Of a stretch of 24,705 nucleotides of DNA, positions 10,531-19,415 are shown in pieces. The DNA is taken from the NCBI GenBank assembly GCA_051453625.1, contig JBOZIK010000001.1, positions 102,897,211 to 102,921,915 of the forward strand. Reading direction: 5' to 3'. Origin of the DNA: Welwitschia mirabilis. Taxonomy: Eukaryota; Gnetophyta; Gnetopsida; Welwitschiales. The notes under the pieces were generated by a model that was not told the origin of the DNA, made no database searches, and saw nothing but the letters and a program-made list of their open reading frames with translations. Position 1 is the stretch's first letter. Each line of letters begins with the position of its first letter. Position numbers and translations under genes: made by a program.

Positions 10531-12945
10531 TATCCAATTGATTTTATCTTCTTTTCTTATTTTTCTTTATGTTTTCAACCATCCAGATATTCTTCAAGGC
10601 AGAAATAGACAATATACATGTTAGATTTAATTTATGTAAAGTTTAGCTCATCATTAATTGATAATTAAGAGATGAAATGTAAAATTCATCTCACTAAGCT
10701 AGGATAGGTTTAGCCACTAGAGGAACCAGTCTTTTACAGATGCCACCCTCATGACCTTTTTAAAACATTAAAAAAACTAGTACTTATATTCAAGCCTAGA
10801 TGTAAGCATTAAATTTAAAAGTAACTAGCCTCACCAATGAGGCATATAAAATTATAATACATATGGGTATGGAATTTGGATGAGACATACGTTTACCACC
10901 TCTAGTGGTAGTATTAGTAGTAGTAAAAGAAGAAGAGTATCAAGAAATGGAGAATTCTTAATTTTCACAATGAAATCTTGTAATGATAATGCCTTAGAAT
11001 TGACACTTTATATGTTTAATATTTTATCAATCTAACTTTTATAATTATTCCATATGATGTACTTCTCTCTCTTATGCATATTAATCAAAATGGTTTCTTC
11101 TTATTATACATGTGTATGATTGAAATTTCTAATGCTTCTTGAACTACATGTGTAAATTTCACATGATTCTAATGTTTTACATTTACTTATATGTGACAAG
11201 GGATCATCATAACATAGGAAGGGGAATACGATAGGTGTTTAATTTATTATTTGAAAATGAACTTCACATCAATTTTACAATGGAATTCAGATTGTAAAAA
11301 TGCCATTTAGTGTTAATTAAAAATATTACGAATAAATATGATTAAATTTATTTTTCAACATTTTTTCTAATACTTAAGCATTGTTTTTAATTTTTTATAG
11401 TCATTAGCTTATGGTCTAACAATAAGCCTATGATTAGTTTATTCAATGGTCTTTTTGTCTTATATCTAGGTGAATTATGTGATGAAGACCAATACTAGTT
11501 TCATTATGTAGTAATAATAGAAAAACATGTGATTTAGTTAAATAGCTTGTGGCCCAATGATAGTAGAAAAATAGCTTACCATGTTGATTATGTAGTGAAA
11601 CCATGTAATAAAGCTAGCTTAAAAATGGGAGAGAAAAAAATAATGAATTTTAGTTTACTAAACTTATCACATGATAATGAGAGATTCAAAGTCAAATATT
11701 CGTCTAGCCCTTACTTATCACTATACAACATAATTAACAAAACATGCGATCACTATGTAATAAAACAAGAGATTTTATTATAAGTTATAGATAAATAATA
11801 ATCCATGTGATAAGGAATCACAAAAACATGAGAATGAGTAAAAGATAAAAATTATGTCAAATCCATATTTATTCCAAATTCTACCCATCCGTATTGGTAT
11901 GACATTAATCCCTTTTATAATTTTTTCTAAGGACCTTTATAATTGCATTATAAATACAATTATTTTCATTGGAAAAGTAAGTTCAAATTGTCTACTTCAC
12001 TTGGAAAATTCATTCCAATGTTTTTAAATTTAATTATCTTTGTAATAAATCTTGAGTTATATTCCATTCTACTTCATCTTGAATTTGGTATGATAACATG
12101 CAACCCATTCAAAGCATCCTTGTCAAAATGCTATCAAAATAGGCTTAAATAAGGTATCTTCATCAGTTAGTTTTTCTTTTCATTTTTATTTGTTTTCTGC
12201 TCATTATTACAAGGTTAATTAGAATGCAAAAATGACTAATATGACATTGAAGTTGAATTTACTTTATATCTATTTATTTTTTTTCATTTCATTTTAACTT
12301 TTCATACATATAACTAGTTTAATTCACAATGAAAATCTTTATATAAGTTTGTTATCTTTATTTTATTTTTTGACATGTCATTTATTCATAACTTTAATAG
12401 GGAAACAATTTGCAACTTATTGTACTTCGTACTTTAATACATTACTAATAAAGTGATAAAATGTTAACAATGTAAAATTGAATTTATTCATATTTTTAGA
12501 TGTAAGTAAATGTTGGAACCAATTGTATCTTTTTACTTTCTTTTTTGTAATGATTTTTTAATTTTAATTAATTTATTATTAATTATTATTTAGGAAAATC
12601 ATTTAGTCACATGTGATTAGATTAAGCCTAGTTTTTGTTATTTTGCATCTACATCTAATAGCTTTTATAGAATATGATAAAGCTATTGTTGATTACTTTA
12701 GCTAGTTTATCACCACTTTCAGTCACTATACTAAGTTTCAATTTTTTAATAATTCAAATTACAAATCATGTGTGTTGGTAATATTTATCATTTTGTATTA
12801 GCAATCTATTATAAAATATTTCACCTATCTTAACTTTTTATGAATTATTAAATTAGATCTATTACTACCTAACTTTATTAATGAAAGCTTAATGGGTTAG
12901 TTAGAGATGTTTCTATTTTTTAAGTATTTCTTTATCATGCACAAA
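10531..12945. other. gene-free AT-rich stretch with weak internal repeats
   Basis: No coherent protein frame was found on either strand. Between 11400 and 11820 a loose motif recurs: AGCTTATGGTCTAACAATA (11406) versus AGCTTGTGGCCCAATGATA (11542), and TATGTAGTAATAA (about 11508) versus TATGTAGTGAAACCATG (11590) versus TATGTAATAAAAC (about 11754). A TATA-like ATTATAAATAC (about 11948) lies downstream. This could be another eroded LTR. No PPT, PBS or boundary supports it. The rest is featureless AT-rich DNA. Confidence 0.3.
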
Positions 12946-12949
12946 CATT

Positions 12950-13200
12950 ATGATATGTTAAAGATCTTTATAGAGATGTAAATTATTGATATAAGACATC
13001 TTTAATACTTTGAAGATGTCTTTGGAGTTTATAAATATCTTTAATGTTGAATATATCTTTATTGCAAGATATCTTATTTACTAAAAATTTTTATATTTTT
13101 TTGAAGATTTTCCTTTGCTGCCAAGACTTCTTTGAACTTAATAGACATCTATTTCTAATACATATATGTTTATGTATATTGTATATGTCTATCCTACAAC
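12950..13200 (+). repeat. second copy of the AGACGTCT-derived motif array
   Basis: This stretch has AGACATCTTTAA, GAAGATGTCTTTGG, AAATATCTTTAATG, ATTGCAAGATATCTTA, AGACTTCTTTG and AGACATCTATTTCTAAT. It resembles 5497-5720 on the same strand: ATTGCAAGATATCTTA parallels ATTGCAAATGTCTTA, and TTGAACTTAATAGACATCTA then TTTCTAAT parallels TTGAACTCTATAGGTGTCTA then TTTCTTAT. It is probably a fragment of the same element family as the plus-strand copia element. Confidence 0.5.
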
Positions 13201-13469
13201 TATTATGAAAACTACCTTTAAACTTTATGAAAATAACACTCTCTTATTGTGGTTATTTGGCCTAAGGTCCTGTCAATGAAGCTAGACACCTAGAAAATCT
13301 TAAAAACACATATTAAACAAGATTTTTAACAATTATTTGATCAAAAAATTTAAATAAACTTATTATTATTCTAAAATTTACATGTGATTAAGATTTATTG
13401 GGAGCAGAGTATTTTCTTCTTCCTTGAATAGAGATTCATCTAAAAGCCTTCAAATGTGTGAAAACGTCA

Positions 13470-13486
13470 TTGCATGTAACATGCAA
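13470..13486. repeat. perfect 8-bp inverted repeat around one base
   Basis: TTGCATGT-A-ACATGCAA is a perfect palindrome of 17 bp. It lies at about the inner end of the minus-strand copia LTR (13480-14010) and keeps its symmetry although its surroundings are strongly decayed. No function can be assigned. Confidence 0.6.
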
Positions 13487-14010
13487 CCTATCATCTACAA
13501 AATTGAATTTAAGATCTTCTTATTCTAATACATTTGAATAAAGATATAATATTTTTAAAGTAGATTTGAGAATTCTTTCAAATGTAAAACATTAAAACCC
13601 ATAAAACATCAATGTATCTTTCTTATCCTTGGATGCAAACATAATATTCTATTTATTATAAATAGATCTAAGTAAGATTTAAGAAGTTTCAAGCATTAAT
13701 CAAAGAATTGAGAAAAACTAAATCATCACATAAAGGTTAAGCTAAAAGATCTAGCAAATATTCTTCAACATTTCATTCTTCTCTCAAAGAGGCATTAGTC
13801 TTCTCAATTTTATTACATTAATTAAGCCTTTTATAGAGGGGTTTAGAGTTATCCATTCTTTCTAATCTATGTGAGATATAATCCCTTACAAAATACAATA
13901 ACATTTTTTTTAACATAAAGTTTTCTAAACTCATAAATTTCTAGACAACAACATTAACATATAACCATGGTATAAAACATATGATGTGTTCACCTTGGAT
14001 ACATTACAAC
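13480..14010 (-). mobile_element. 3' LTR of a second minus-strand copia element
   Basis: The LTR start is placed by the PPT just above it; on the minus strand it begins near TTGTTGTAATG. About 170 bp in is a good promoter (CCTCTATAAAAGGC on the minus strand). It is followed by AATGTAATAAAATTGAGAAG and AGAGAAGAATGAAATG, typical of the transcribed leader of short plant copia LTRs. The lower boundary (about 13480) is inferred from LTR size and loss of similarity, not from a terminal CA or target-site duplication. Confidence 0.5.
13828..13837 (-). promoter_or_regulatory. TATA box of the copia LTR promoter
   Basis: On the minus strand the context is AAACCCCTCTATAAAAGGCT. This is a clean TATA box at the expected place in the U3 region of a short copia LTR; transcription would start roughly 30 bp lower, near 13800, reading toward lower coordinates. 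Confidence 0.55.
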
Positions 14011-14028
14011 AATAATCCCTCCTTTGGA
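14011..14028 (-). other. polypurine tract of the minus-strand copia element
   Basis: On the minus strand the sequence is CCAAAGGAGGGATTATTGTT, close to the copia PPT/LTR junction AAAGGGGGAGATTGTTG. It lies a few dozen bases after the end of the RNase H homology, as expected. Confidence 0.5.
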
Positions 14029-14044
14029 ATAACATATAAATTAG

Positions 14045-14545
14045 ATGCTAGAGATGTTGGAGATACAAAACTTATGTTTGATTTAAAGATTAGGTACTTC
14101 ATTTTACATATTAACAACTTCTTTGTTAACATATCAGCAACCTATTCATTTGTAAATACATGCTTGAGCATGATTACTCCCTCCTTTACCTTGTCTTTTA
14201 TGAAGTATTATTTTATTTTAATGTGTTTACCCTTCTTGTAAAGATAATGATCTTGAAGAAAAATTATGGTTGGAATATTATCTATAAACATAGTAATCAG
14301 TTTTTTTTACCTTCATTTTTCATTATTTAAATAATTTTAAAATCCACAAAAAATGTTAGAGAGATTTAGCCATGAAGATGTATTTAGCTTTTGTGGATGA
14401 AAGAGACACACATATCTATTTCTTTAACTTCTAATAAATTAGATTTCTCCAATGAAAGCGCTAGAAGTGGATTTTTTATCTTTAAAGAATTCAAAGAAAC
14501 CATCTTATTACTAAGACTTCTATTTGTAAGCCAAAGTGTAAGTGT
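14045..14545 (-). pseudogene. pol: Ty1/copia RNase H domain (C-terminal end of pol), decayed
   Basis: Read from the N run downward, the minus strand has KSTSSAFIGE (family: KSTSGxCxFIGENL), then CVSLSSTKAKYIFMAKSL (family: CVSLSTAEAEYIAAG), then HFLWILKLF. These are the first conserved blocks of the copia RNase H. Next come TMFIDNIPTIIF (the CDN block; Asp-Asn is kept) and KKGKHIKIK, a stop, YFIKDKVKEGVIMLKHV. The end is TNE-stop-VADMLTKKL, where a TAG replaces Gln in TNEQVADILTK. The Glu of the AEAE block has become Lys (GAA to AAA). At least one frame change lies between the first two blocks. The N-terminal RT is missing: the N run interrupts it, and sequence beyond the gap does not continue it. 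Confidence 0.8.
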
Positions 14546-14645
14546 NNNNNNNNNNNNNNNNNNNNNNNNNNNNNNNNNNNNNNNNNNNNNNNNNNNNNNN
14601 NNNNNNNNNNNNNNNNNNNNNNNNNNNNNNNNNNNNNNNNNNNNN
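14546..14645. other. assembly gap (100 N)
   Basis: Exactly 100 undetermined bases, the usual placeholder length for a gap of unknown size. The copia RNase H relic ends at its left edge and different plus-strand material starts at its right edge. Confidence 0.95.
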
Positions 14646-15480
14646 AACATTTAGATCAAGGGCCTAATAATGAAGATAATAATTATAACTCTCAAGGAAG
14701 TTTTCAAAACTATAAACATTATCCATAATAAAAAGACAATTGGCTAATAAATGATGGGATGATTTTCACTTAATTTATCTTAACCAAGATGTACATAGTT
14801 AATAAATTCATGGAGAACATGTGAAGAAGAGGATTAATGGATAAGTACATGATTTTCAAATGATTTATTCTAAAAAATAAAGATCCAATGGAAATTAAGC
14901 TTAAGCATATGAGGTTAAATGTATGAGAAGGCTATTATGTATGTGATGTGATAGAGACAAAAAGGCATTTTTCCTAGGAATATTTATTTGTAACTATGGT
15001 ATGAATGCTCATTAAAAGAGAAATCACCTAGGAGAGAATCTTGCTTTCAAAATGGGACTGCCATAAGGTTGTTTCATGCTTTATGTGATATACATAGAAC
15101 AACCACATTTTTACATTGTAGGCATTAAGCATGATAGAAACTACCATAATAATTAGATCAAATATTCAAGTCCTTTAGGTTTTAATAATAATAAGAAAGA
15201 ATTCTTAGTTTAAACCAACAAATAATGCAAAATTTCATAGTAATGCAAAGTTGTGGAAGTATATTTAACAAACGGAATAGGTTCCCTCAATAGGTCTTAA
15301 AGGAAATTTGACATTCAATTTAGTAAAGGTAATAGTGTAAGGGAATTTGATCTTAGATAGGCATTAAATTACAATTTCTCCTTATTTAATAGCTCAATAA
15401 ATAAGCTAGAAAGATGAAGGAAAGCTAGTGTTACTTTTTTTCTTTAAATACATAGATGCAGATCATTTCTTTAAGTGAAG
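14646..15480 (+). pseudogene. possible gag-like coding relic, strongly decayed
   Basis: Just after the gap one plus frame reads HLDQGPNNEDNNYNSQGSFQ and then NYKHYP, an Asn/Gln-rich segment like those in some gypsy gags. Later frames give short coherent runs such as NKDPMEIKLKHMRLNV and ENLAFKMGLP followed by GCFMLYVIYIEQPHFYIVG. Stops are frequent and the frame changes several times. The call rests on composition and patchy coherence, not on a family motif; it may belong with the relic at 15780-16430. Confidence 0.3.
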
Positions 15481-15779
15481 GGTGCCTAAAAACATGAAGG
15501 AACATATCTTAAAAGTAGACCTAGAGCAGTCATAAGGGTCATGAAAAAATTCATAAACCAGTTTATCATTTAATATGGAAATCATTTAAAGCTTAAAATC
15601 TTACACTTTATATATCTTCTGGTACTAAGAGATGAAAAAAGAGTTAACCTATCTCTATTCCTTACATAAAAGATTAAAGGGAAAATAACCAATAAGCATT
15701 GTGGATTTATTTTTAAGTTAATGAATTTCATTAGAAGATAAGCAAAAAAAGGCAAAGAATAGGCCCACTAAGAGAAGAG

Positions 15780-16430
15780 ATAAATATGAGTGGAGAGAAA
15801 CATGGATACAAAAAGCAAATCAAACAAAGGAATTTATCCTTAAAAGCATGAAAAGTATTAGGGGATTTTAGAAAGGGTTAGTAAAAAAAAAGCTATATAA
15901 TTGGAAGAATAAAAAGGATACCTAGATCTAAGATAAGACAAAAAGAATATTAAAGTTTAGGAGAAAATTTTAAAAAACTCTATGAATCTTGATCAACTAA
16001 AAACTATTATTATGAGTGAACAATAGGCTAGAAGGGAAACTAGTGACTGAAGGAACCATGTGTAATAGGAATAAGAGGAGAAATAACCAACTCAAGATAA
16101 CTAAGATTAGTTTCATAACCATTTTGAAGAAGAAAAATAAAGGGAAGTGAAGAAAGTAGAGTATGAAATGAGTGCCCAATTCACTAAATGGATTGAATAT
16201 TATGATATTTTGGGAGTTGCTCTAAAATACTTAAGACAGGATATTATTATGGCCCATGAAATATTAGCCTTGAGATGGTATCTAGATAAGAATTAGGATA
16301 AATCAATAGAGGTCACTATAAAAATAGTAGAAATAATGTCAAGAATATTATCACTAATATAAACATTTGGAAAGCCTATAGTCAGAGATTAATTAATGAA
16401 TTAGTTAATAAGTATGTTAGACAAGTCCAT
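15780..16430 (+). pseudogene. Gln-rich gag-like or accessory retroelement protein, decayed
   Basis: From about 15840 to 16410 one plus frame is coherent if TAA/TAG are read as former Gln. It includes GYLDLR, EKILKNSMNLDQLKTIIMSE, ARRETSD, an acidic and Gln-type stretch (FHNHFEEEK, REVKKVEYEMSAQF), then KWIEYYDILGVALKYLRQDI and MAHEILALRWYLDKN. It ends in a helical tail (SIEVTIKIVEIMSRILSLI, TFGKPIVRD). About fourteen in-frame stops are nearly all TAA/TAG. Between 15780 and 15850 another frame (WRETWIQKANQTKEFILKSM) looks equally good, so an indel is likely. No catalytic motif is visible. Possible in-frame starts are the ATGs in NSMNLD and IIMSE. The family is not recognised; gag-like or env-like is inference from the setting. 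Confidence 0.45.
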
Positions 16431-16859
16431 TAATTTGTTTTTTATCTTAGAATTTTTGTTTTATCTTTAGAATAGTAGTTGTTATTATCTAGGATCATTG
16501 ATCTAAATGTTTGACCTTTCCATTATTTTGATTCTACACCTTACTATTTTATTTTAAAGACCTAGTGATGATATGACCGATAAATTTTAGGAGTTGGTGA
16601 GAGGTTTTCTACCTATCATCATGGTGATATCCTAATAGTTAAAATAATTTATTTGTGTTGTATAGTTTCTTTTCCAATAATATCTATACAACTATTAAAA
16701 AATAACGAAGGAAAGAAAGAGATTAGAAACTTATAATTTTATAAATATATCAACAAATAATATCTTAATCACTGCATTCCTTTCCAATGATTAAAGAATT
16801 TAAAGTAGAAATAATTTTCTATTAAAAATAAGTGAGAAGGTTTTAGAATTATCTTTCAT
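16431..16859. other. AT-rich stretch between oppositely oriented relics
   Basis: This lies between the plus-strand relic ending near 16430 and the minus-strand gypsy protease region. The upper part (16800-16859) may be the decayed continuation of the gypsy pol. The lower part shows no coding coherence. Confidence 0.3.
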
Positions 16860-17310
16860 TTTAATAATAAAGGAAGTCTATAAGTCATTAAAATTTAGAA
16901 ACTCATACCAAAATACCTTCTACCATTCTTTAGGTATTTTTGTTAAATGATCAAGAAGTTACAAATTTATCAAAATTTTCTTTTGTCTTTCTAATCCAAG
17001 TTCTTTATAAATTAAATATGGGAATAGGTTTATACTAGCTCCCAAATGTAATAAATTCTTACCTATGAAACTATTTCCAATGATAGAAAAGATAGTTGGC
17101 AAAGCAAGGTTTCTAAACTTAGATAGGAGTTTGTTTTAGATAATAGCATTAAAGAAAGAATTATTTAGTAAATCTTTTTATAGTTTCACTACACACACAT
17201 ATTCAAGAAATTTAACATAATAAAGTACTTGTTTAATGACATATATGAGTGGAATTATAATTTTAAATTCCTTAAAAATCCTCAAATATATTTTTTTACA
17301 TTAATTCTTG
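16860..17310 (-). pseudogene. pol: Ty3/gypsy (Athila-type) gag-pol junction with aspartic protease, decayed
   Basis: Minus-strand reading gives IFKEFKIIIPLIYVIKQVLY then YVKFLEYVC, matching the FKKxxINIPLxDAIKQVPxYAKFLKD block that precedes the protease in Athila-type elements. After a short decayed stretch comes KFRNLALPTIFSIIGNSF (family: LKDPGSFTIPCTIGNxxF), then LHLGASINLFPYLIYKELGL (family: CDLGASINLMPLSVYKKLGL). Next is ILINL-stop-LLDHLTKIP (family: TLQLADRSIKYPRG). The catalytic Asp of the DLGA motif is His here, so the protease would be dead even without the stops. RT should follow toward lower coordinates but cannot be read. The 5' gag part above 17310 is likewise unreadable. Confidence 0.75.
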
Positions 17311-18869
17311 TTTATGGTGAAATCTAACTATGCTTGTATCTATTGGTAATATATCATAAATAGCAAGATCACCCTAAGGATACAAATCTTGCATAGCCAA
17401 ACCTAACTTTTAATAAATACTAAGACTTTTTTTTGTAGGATAATCTTAGTGTCATTCTATCATAGAGATAGATAATGAAATCTATCAAAAAAAAAGCATA
17501 ATGATATTGAGTAACAGAGAGTGAAATTATATGAAAGATCTAGGAATGGGACATAGCATTCAAACTAACATAATAACTTCATAGAAAATCATAAGTACTA
17601 AAGTGAAATCATAGAGCTTTTACTTCTAACTTAAGCATAATGATATAATCCATCATGAGCATGAGTGCTTATGTAGCCTAAGCTTAAGCATAATGGCATA
17701 ATTTCATCCATCATAAATACAAAGGTGATATATCCAAGTCACCTAGCCTTCATAGCAAAAATAAAATAAGCATGAAAAATAGGATATCCCAAGATTTATC
17801 AAATAAACATTTAGGATATGCAAGATAGAATGAAAAGGAGGACCACTAAATAGGTCTTAAAGTAAAATCTTGCCTTAGCTATTCCTGATCATTACTAGTA
17901 TGAAACAACTATAACTTGATATCAAAGTAATGCACTAAAAACATGTAACACTTTATCATTTGAAAAGTAAAAGCATACAATCTGAAAATGTACTCATCCT
18001 AAACCAAGAAGCATCATAGCCCATTCCTATGGGAGGATTAGAAAGAATTAATGACTAAAACTACAATCTCTTTTACAATGATACAATATAAAATGATATT
18101 ATTCCTTTAAGTAAAGTAAGGTAAGGTATAGACCAGAATTAGGATTTATAATTAGGATTTAAAGGCTTAATGGGATTATTCTTTGGAATGCCCAAAGTGT
18201 ACAAGATCATCCTTTAGTTATGGAACCAATTTTAGGGGTTTCTCTTAAAAAATATCTATAGTAATTTTGGTACATAATTTAGAATGACACATAAGCTCAA
18301 TCGAATCAGCCTCTAAAGATGATCAAGAAATGTAAAGATAAGATCCAAACTCTAACTAGCATTTCCATGTACAGTAACAAGTACCACTAGCATGATTGAT
18401 GCTTATCTGATGAAATATTCATAGAAAATATCATAAAATAATCATATAAAAATGCAAAAAGTATGTTGTTGTTAACCTAAGCTAAGATCCCATCATTAAA
18501 TAAAAATAACCAGAGGCTTACTAAAGAACTAGTTGAGATTCAACCATTTAGTTTAAAATGCATCATCATGATAGTCTCATGATGAAGTTACTTGAACTAA
18601 TTAGGTTGGTATATTACTACTAAATTACTATGTACATATATTATAATAGGAGGAAATGAATAAAGTATTAAAGCATGATAGAAATTAGATGAGATGTTGG
18701 ACAATACGTATTTCCAAGTACTGTAAATTATCCTAGTTTATGTTCAGCTACATAAACAGAAGCCAATAGGAATTATATTACTTTTTTAAGTAATATAACA
18801 AGCACAAAATAATAAATAAATATGCTTTTTAGCTCTATATTAAAATAAAAATTGTTACATAAATATGTG
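17311..18869. other. AT-rich stretch with one short direct repeat, no gene recognised
   Basis: This lies between the gypsy protease relic and the coding relic at 18870. No convincing protein frame was seen. A TTGATATCAAAG at about 17916 resembles a decayed tRNA-Met primer site but has no LTR end beside it. A small GTAAAGTAAGGTAAGGTA repeat occurs near 18110. Confidence 0.3.
17630..17716. repeat. imperfect direct repeat of about 30 bp, 53-bp period
   Basis: CTTAAGCATAATGATATAAT followed by CCATCATGAG (17630-17659) recurs as CTTAAGCATAATGGCATAAT followed by TTCATCCATCATAAA (17683-17717). The copies differ by a few substitutions and a 3-4 base insertion. They may be remnants of an LTR-internal tandem array. 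Confidence 0.6.
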
Positions 18870-19095
18870 CTAAGGGTTGTATTTTCCTTTATAAGTAACA
18901 CCTTGGAGTAATGTAAATATTATTATGCCCTTAGCAGGATAGAGAAAGATCCCTTTCTTGACTTTCTTGCTTAGTCTATACCTAAAAAATTTTGCCAAAA
19001 AGATTCCCACCTTATGTGGTGATCCCTTTCTTATACCCTTGTTTGTTTTTTTGTTTCCATTCTTTGCTCCTTAGGAATTTGTATATGATTAGGGT
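18870..19095 (-). pseudogene. short basic coding relic, unidentified
   Basis: A minus-strand frame of 66 codons without a stop runs from about 19070 to a TAG at 18872-18870. It reads KNGNKKTNKGIRKGSPHKVG, then IFLAKFFRYRLSKKVKKG, then IFLYPAKGIIIFTLLQGV and TYKGKYNP. It is strongly basic with a hydrophobic centre and has no internal ATG. It follows the large pseudogene at 19416-22226 on the same strand, so it may be a further C-terminal part or the next ORF of the same element. The family is not recognised. Confidence 0.4.
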
Positions 19096-19415
19096 TGTTA
19101 CTACTTTTTCGCCACCTTAACCTTCTCTCTCATCTTCATGCCACATGGTATCTTACACCTAAAATGAAATAATAAAATATATACATATTAATATACTAAC
19201 TAATTAACCTATTAATTAGTAAGTATATTGATTAAAAAACATTTGTTATTATTTAAAATACCTAATTAAGATAACAAAAGCACTTTATTAATAAGTGAGA
19301 TTTACATCAAAATTTATCATCATTATTTTTCTCAAGATCAAGGTTTTGTTAGTTTCTTAATAAACAAATATATACAATAGAGAGAAATAGAGAACTCATT
19401 ATTTTTTTTCCTTCT

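Noticed and set aside
17330-17420. Possible organelle-derived insert or tRNA-like sequence
   Set aside because: No cloverleaf or recognisable organelle gene was found; the stretch continues upstream of the gypsy protease relic and is more likely decayed gag.
17912-17930. TTGATATCAAAGT as a decayed tRNA-Met primer-binding site
   Set aside because: No LTR-end motif lies before it and no gag start follows, and a 12-base match in this composition is expected by chance.
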